This document shows, one piece after another, positions 63,275 to 64,000 of a stretch of DNA of 64,000 nucleotides (positions are counted from its first letter, which is position 1; every line of letters starts with the position of its first letter). The notes below the pieces were generated by a model. The model saw nothing but the letters and a program-made list of their open reading frames with translations, did no database searches and was not told the DNA's origin. A program made the translations under genes and the position numbers. Source of the DNA: Rebecca billardiae RCC1528 (taxonomy: Eukaryota; Haptophyta); assembly GCA_965240325.2 (NCBI GenBank), contig OZ251254.1, forward strand, positions 744,001-808,000, written 5' to 3'.

Positions 63275-64000
63275 CATCTCCTCCTGCCGCCAGCTGAGAT
63301 CGTGTGTCGCGAGGATGCCGATGTCCGCTCCGGGCACGATGGGCTCGGCGAAGGTCGCGTCGGCGTCGTGCACGGCCGCCACGCTGCGCAACAACGCGTC
63401 CAGGTCCAAGCGCTCGTCGGCGCTCGCCGCTTCGCGCGACAGGTCCGGCACCCACACGTTCGGCGGTATCAGGAGCTGTCGGCGGTGCGCGCGCGCGCAG
63501 TGCGAGAGCGTGTGCCACTCGCGATCGAGGGTGGGCACGCGCTGCTCGAGCAGGCACAGGAAGCGCAGGGCATGTGCCACTGGCTTCACGACGTCGGCCT
63601 CGTCCCGCAGCGCTCGTGACATGGTGGAGGATGGGGCGACAATGTTGCACGCTCGGCGTTTCAGCTCGTGGCGGATGCGCCTCTGGGATCGGTCATACTG
63701 TAGCGCTGTGCGACGAGGGCCGCCGACTCGCCAAGACGCGGTTCCTGCCACGGCGACAGACACGGCAGCTGCGTTCGCTGCGCCTCGTACGCCGCTTTGC
63801 GCTGCGCCTCCGTCGCATTGGTCACCGTCGACGCCATGCTTAGAAGGCCGGACGTGGGCTTTCGGCTGTGAGGGACCGCGAGCGCCGAGCGATCTTTGGC
63901 CGCGATCGCGAAAGATGATCGCCGGGACAAGGGCCGGCCCTTCCCGTTCGGCTTGGCCGGGAACTGGTACAGCTGTAGCAAACGGATTTGCATGCGCCCG
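63104..64000 (-). mobile_element. Ulp1-family element E5 (minus, runs off the window)
   Basis: Read on the minus strand, it enters at 64000 (CGGGCGCATGCAAATCCG), passes MASTVTNATEAQRKAAYEAQ at about 63835, RRACNIVAPSSTMSRALRDE, IPPNVWVPDLSREAASADER and DIGILATHDLSW. It then joins the 3' end of the family directly at GAGATGCTGTCGCGTTATT (about 63270). The protease domain is deleted, with the same type of junction as in E3. Its 5' end lies outside the window. Confidence 0.75.

Overview
The window reads as nuclear DNA of a very GC-rich eukaryotic microalga. A haptophyte of the Emiliania/Gephyrocapsa kind fits best, but that is an inference. The visible reasons are: genes with several short introns; splice donors that are almost all GTG followed by GC-rich sequence, plus one GC-AG intron; introns built from tandem minisatellites; alanine/glycine/proline-rich low-complexity protein tails; and long AT and CT microsatellites. 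I see no tRNA, rRNA, CRISPR array, operon or other bacterial feature. Because GC is so high, long open frames occur by chance on both strands. I kept only frames with recognisable domains, believable splice junctions or repeat-supported coding sequence.

Positions 1-32,000 are mostly host genes. They comprise the tail of a cupin/JmjC-type protein (3-461); a rearranged repeat block between AT microsatellites (2383-4559); a PMR5/Cas1-type SGNH esterase (4764-6218, minus); a receiver-domain protein (9148-10647, minus); a homeodomain protein (11275-12012, plus); a five-exon type II membrane sulfotransferase (12439-15475, minus); a tandem GAF-like protein (16511-17446, plus); a very large gene joining a nucleoside-hydrolase-like domain, a multi-pass membrane region and a TIR-like domain (18051-25540, plus); a small two-TM protein (26260-27069, minus); and a four-exon R2R3-type MYB protein (28348-31925, minus).

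Positions 32,000-43,650 hold a duplicated repeat segment (copies at 27516 and 32333), an orphan gene (32835-33593, minus), an unknown reading frame broken by one stop codon (34839-36158), a four-exon RRM-like protein (37131-38912, minus), a proline-rich protein with a SHIPPO-like motif (39390-40859, minus) and a four-exon RING-H2 protein (41366-43645, plus).

Positions 43,949-64,000 are dominated by mobile DNA. A 6.4-kb element with 13-bp terminal inverted repeats (43949-50368) carries a frameshifted gene. Nested in it is a 1.95-kb relative flanked by a perfect 7-bp target duplication. Next comes a family of five elements (50381-64000) with conserved ends. One of them still encodes a complete Ulp1/C48-like cysteine protease domain; the others are internally deleted or interrupted, one by a separate 684-bp inserted element. 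A single intronless PARP-like gene (53859-55622, plus) survives inside this cluster.

The host genes do not form an obvious pathway. Several suit surface or Golgi polysaccharide modification (esterase, sulfotransferase), signalling (receiver, GAF, TIR-like, PARP-like) or transcription and ubiquitin control (homeodomain, MYB, RING). The most unusual gene is the nucleoside-hydrolase/TIR-like fusion. The most informative mobile structures are the nested elements and the Ulp1 family.
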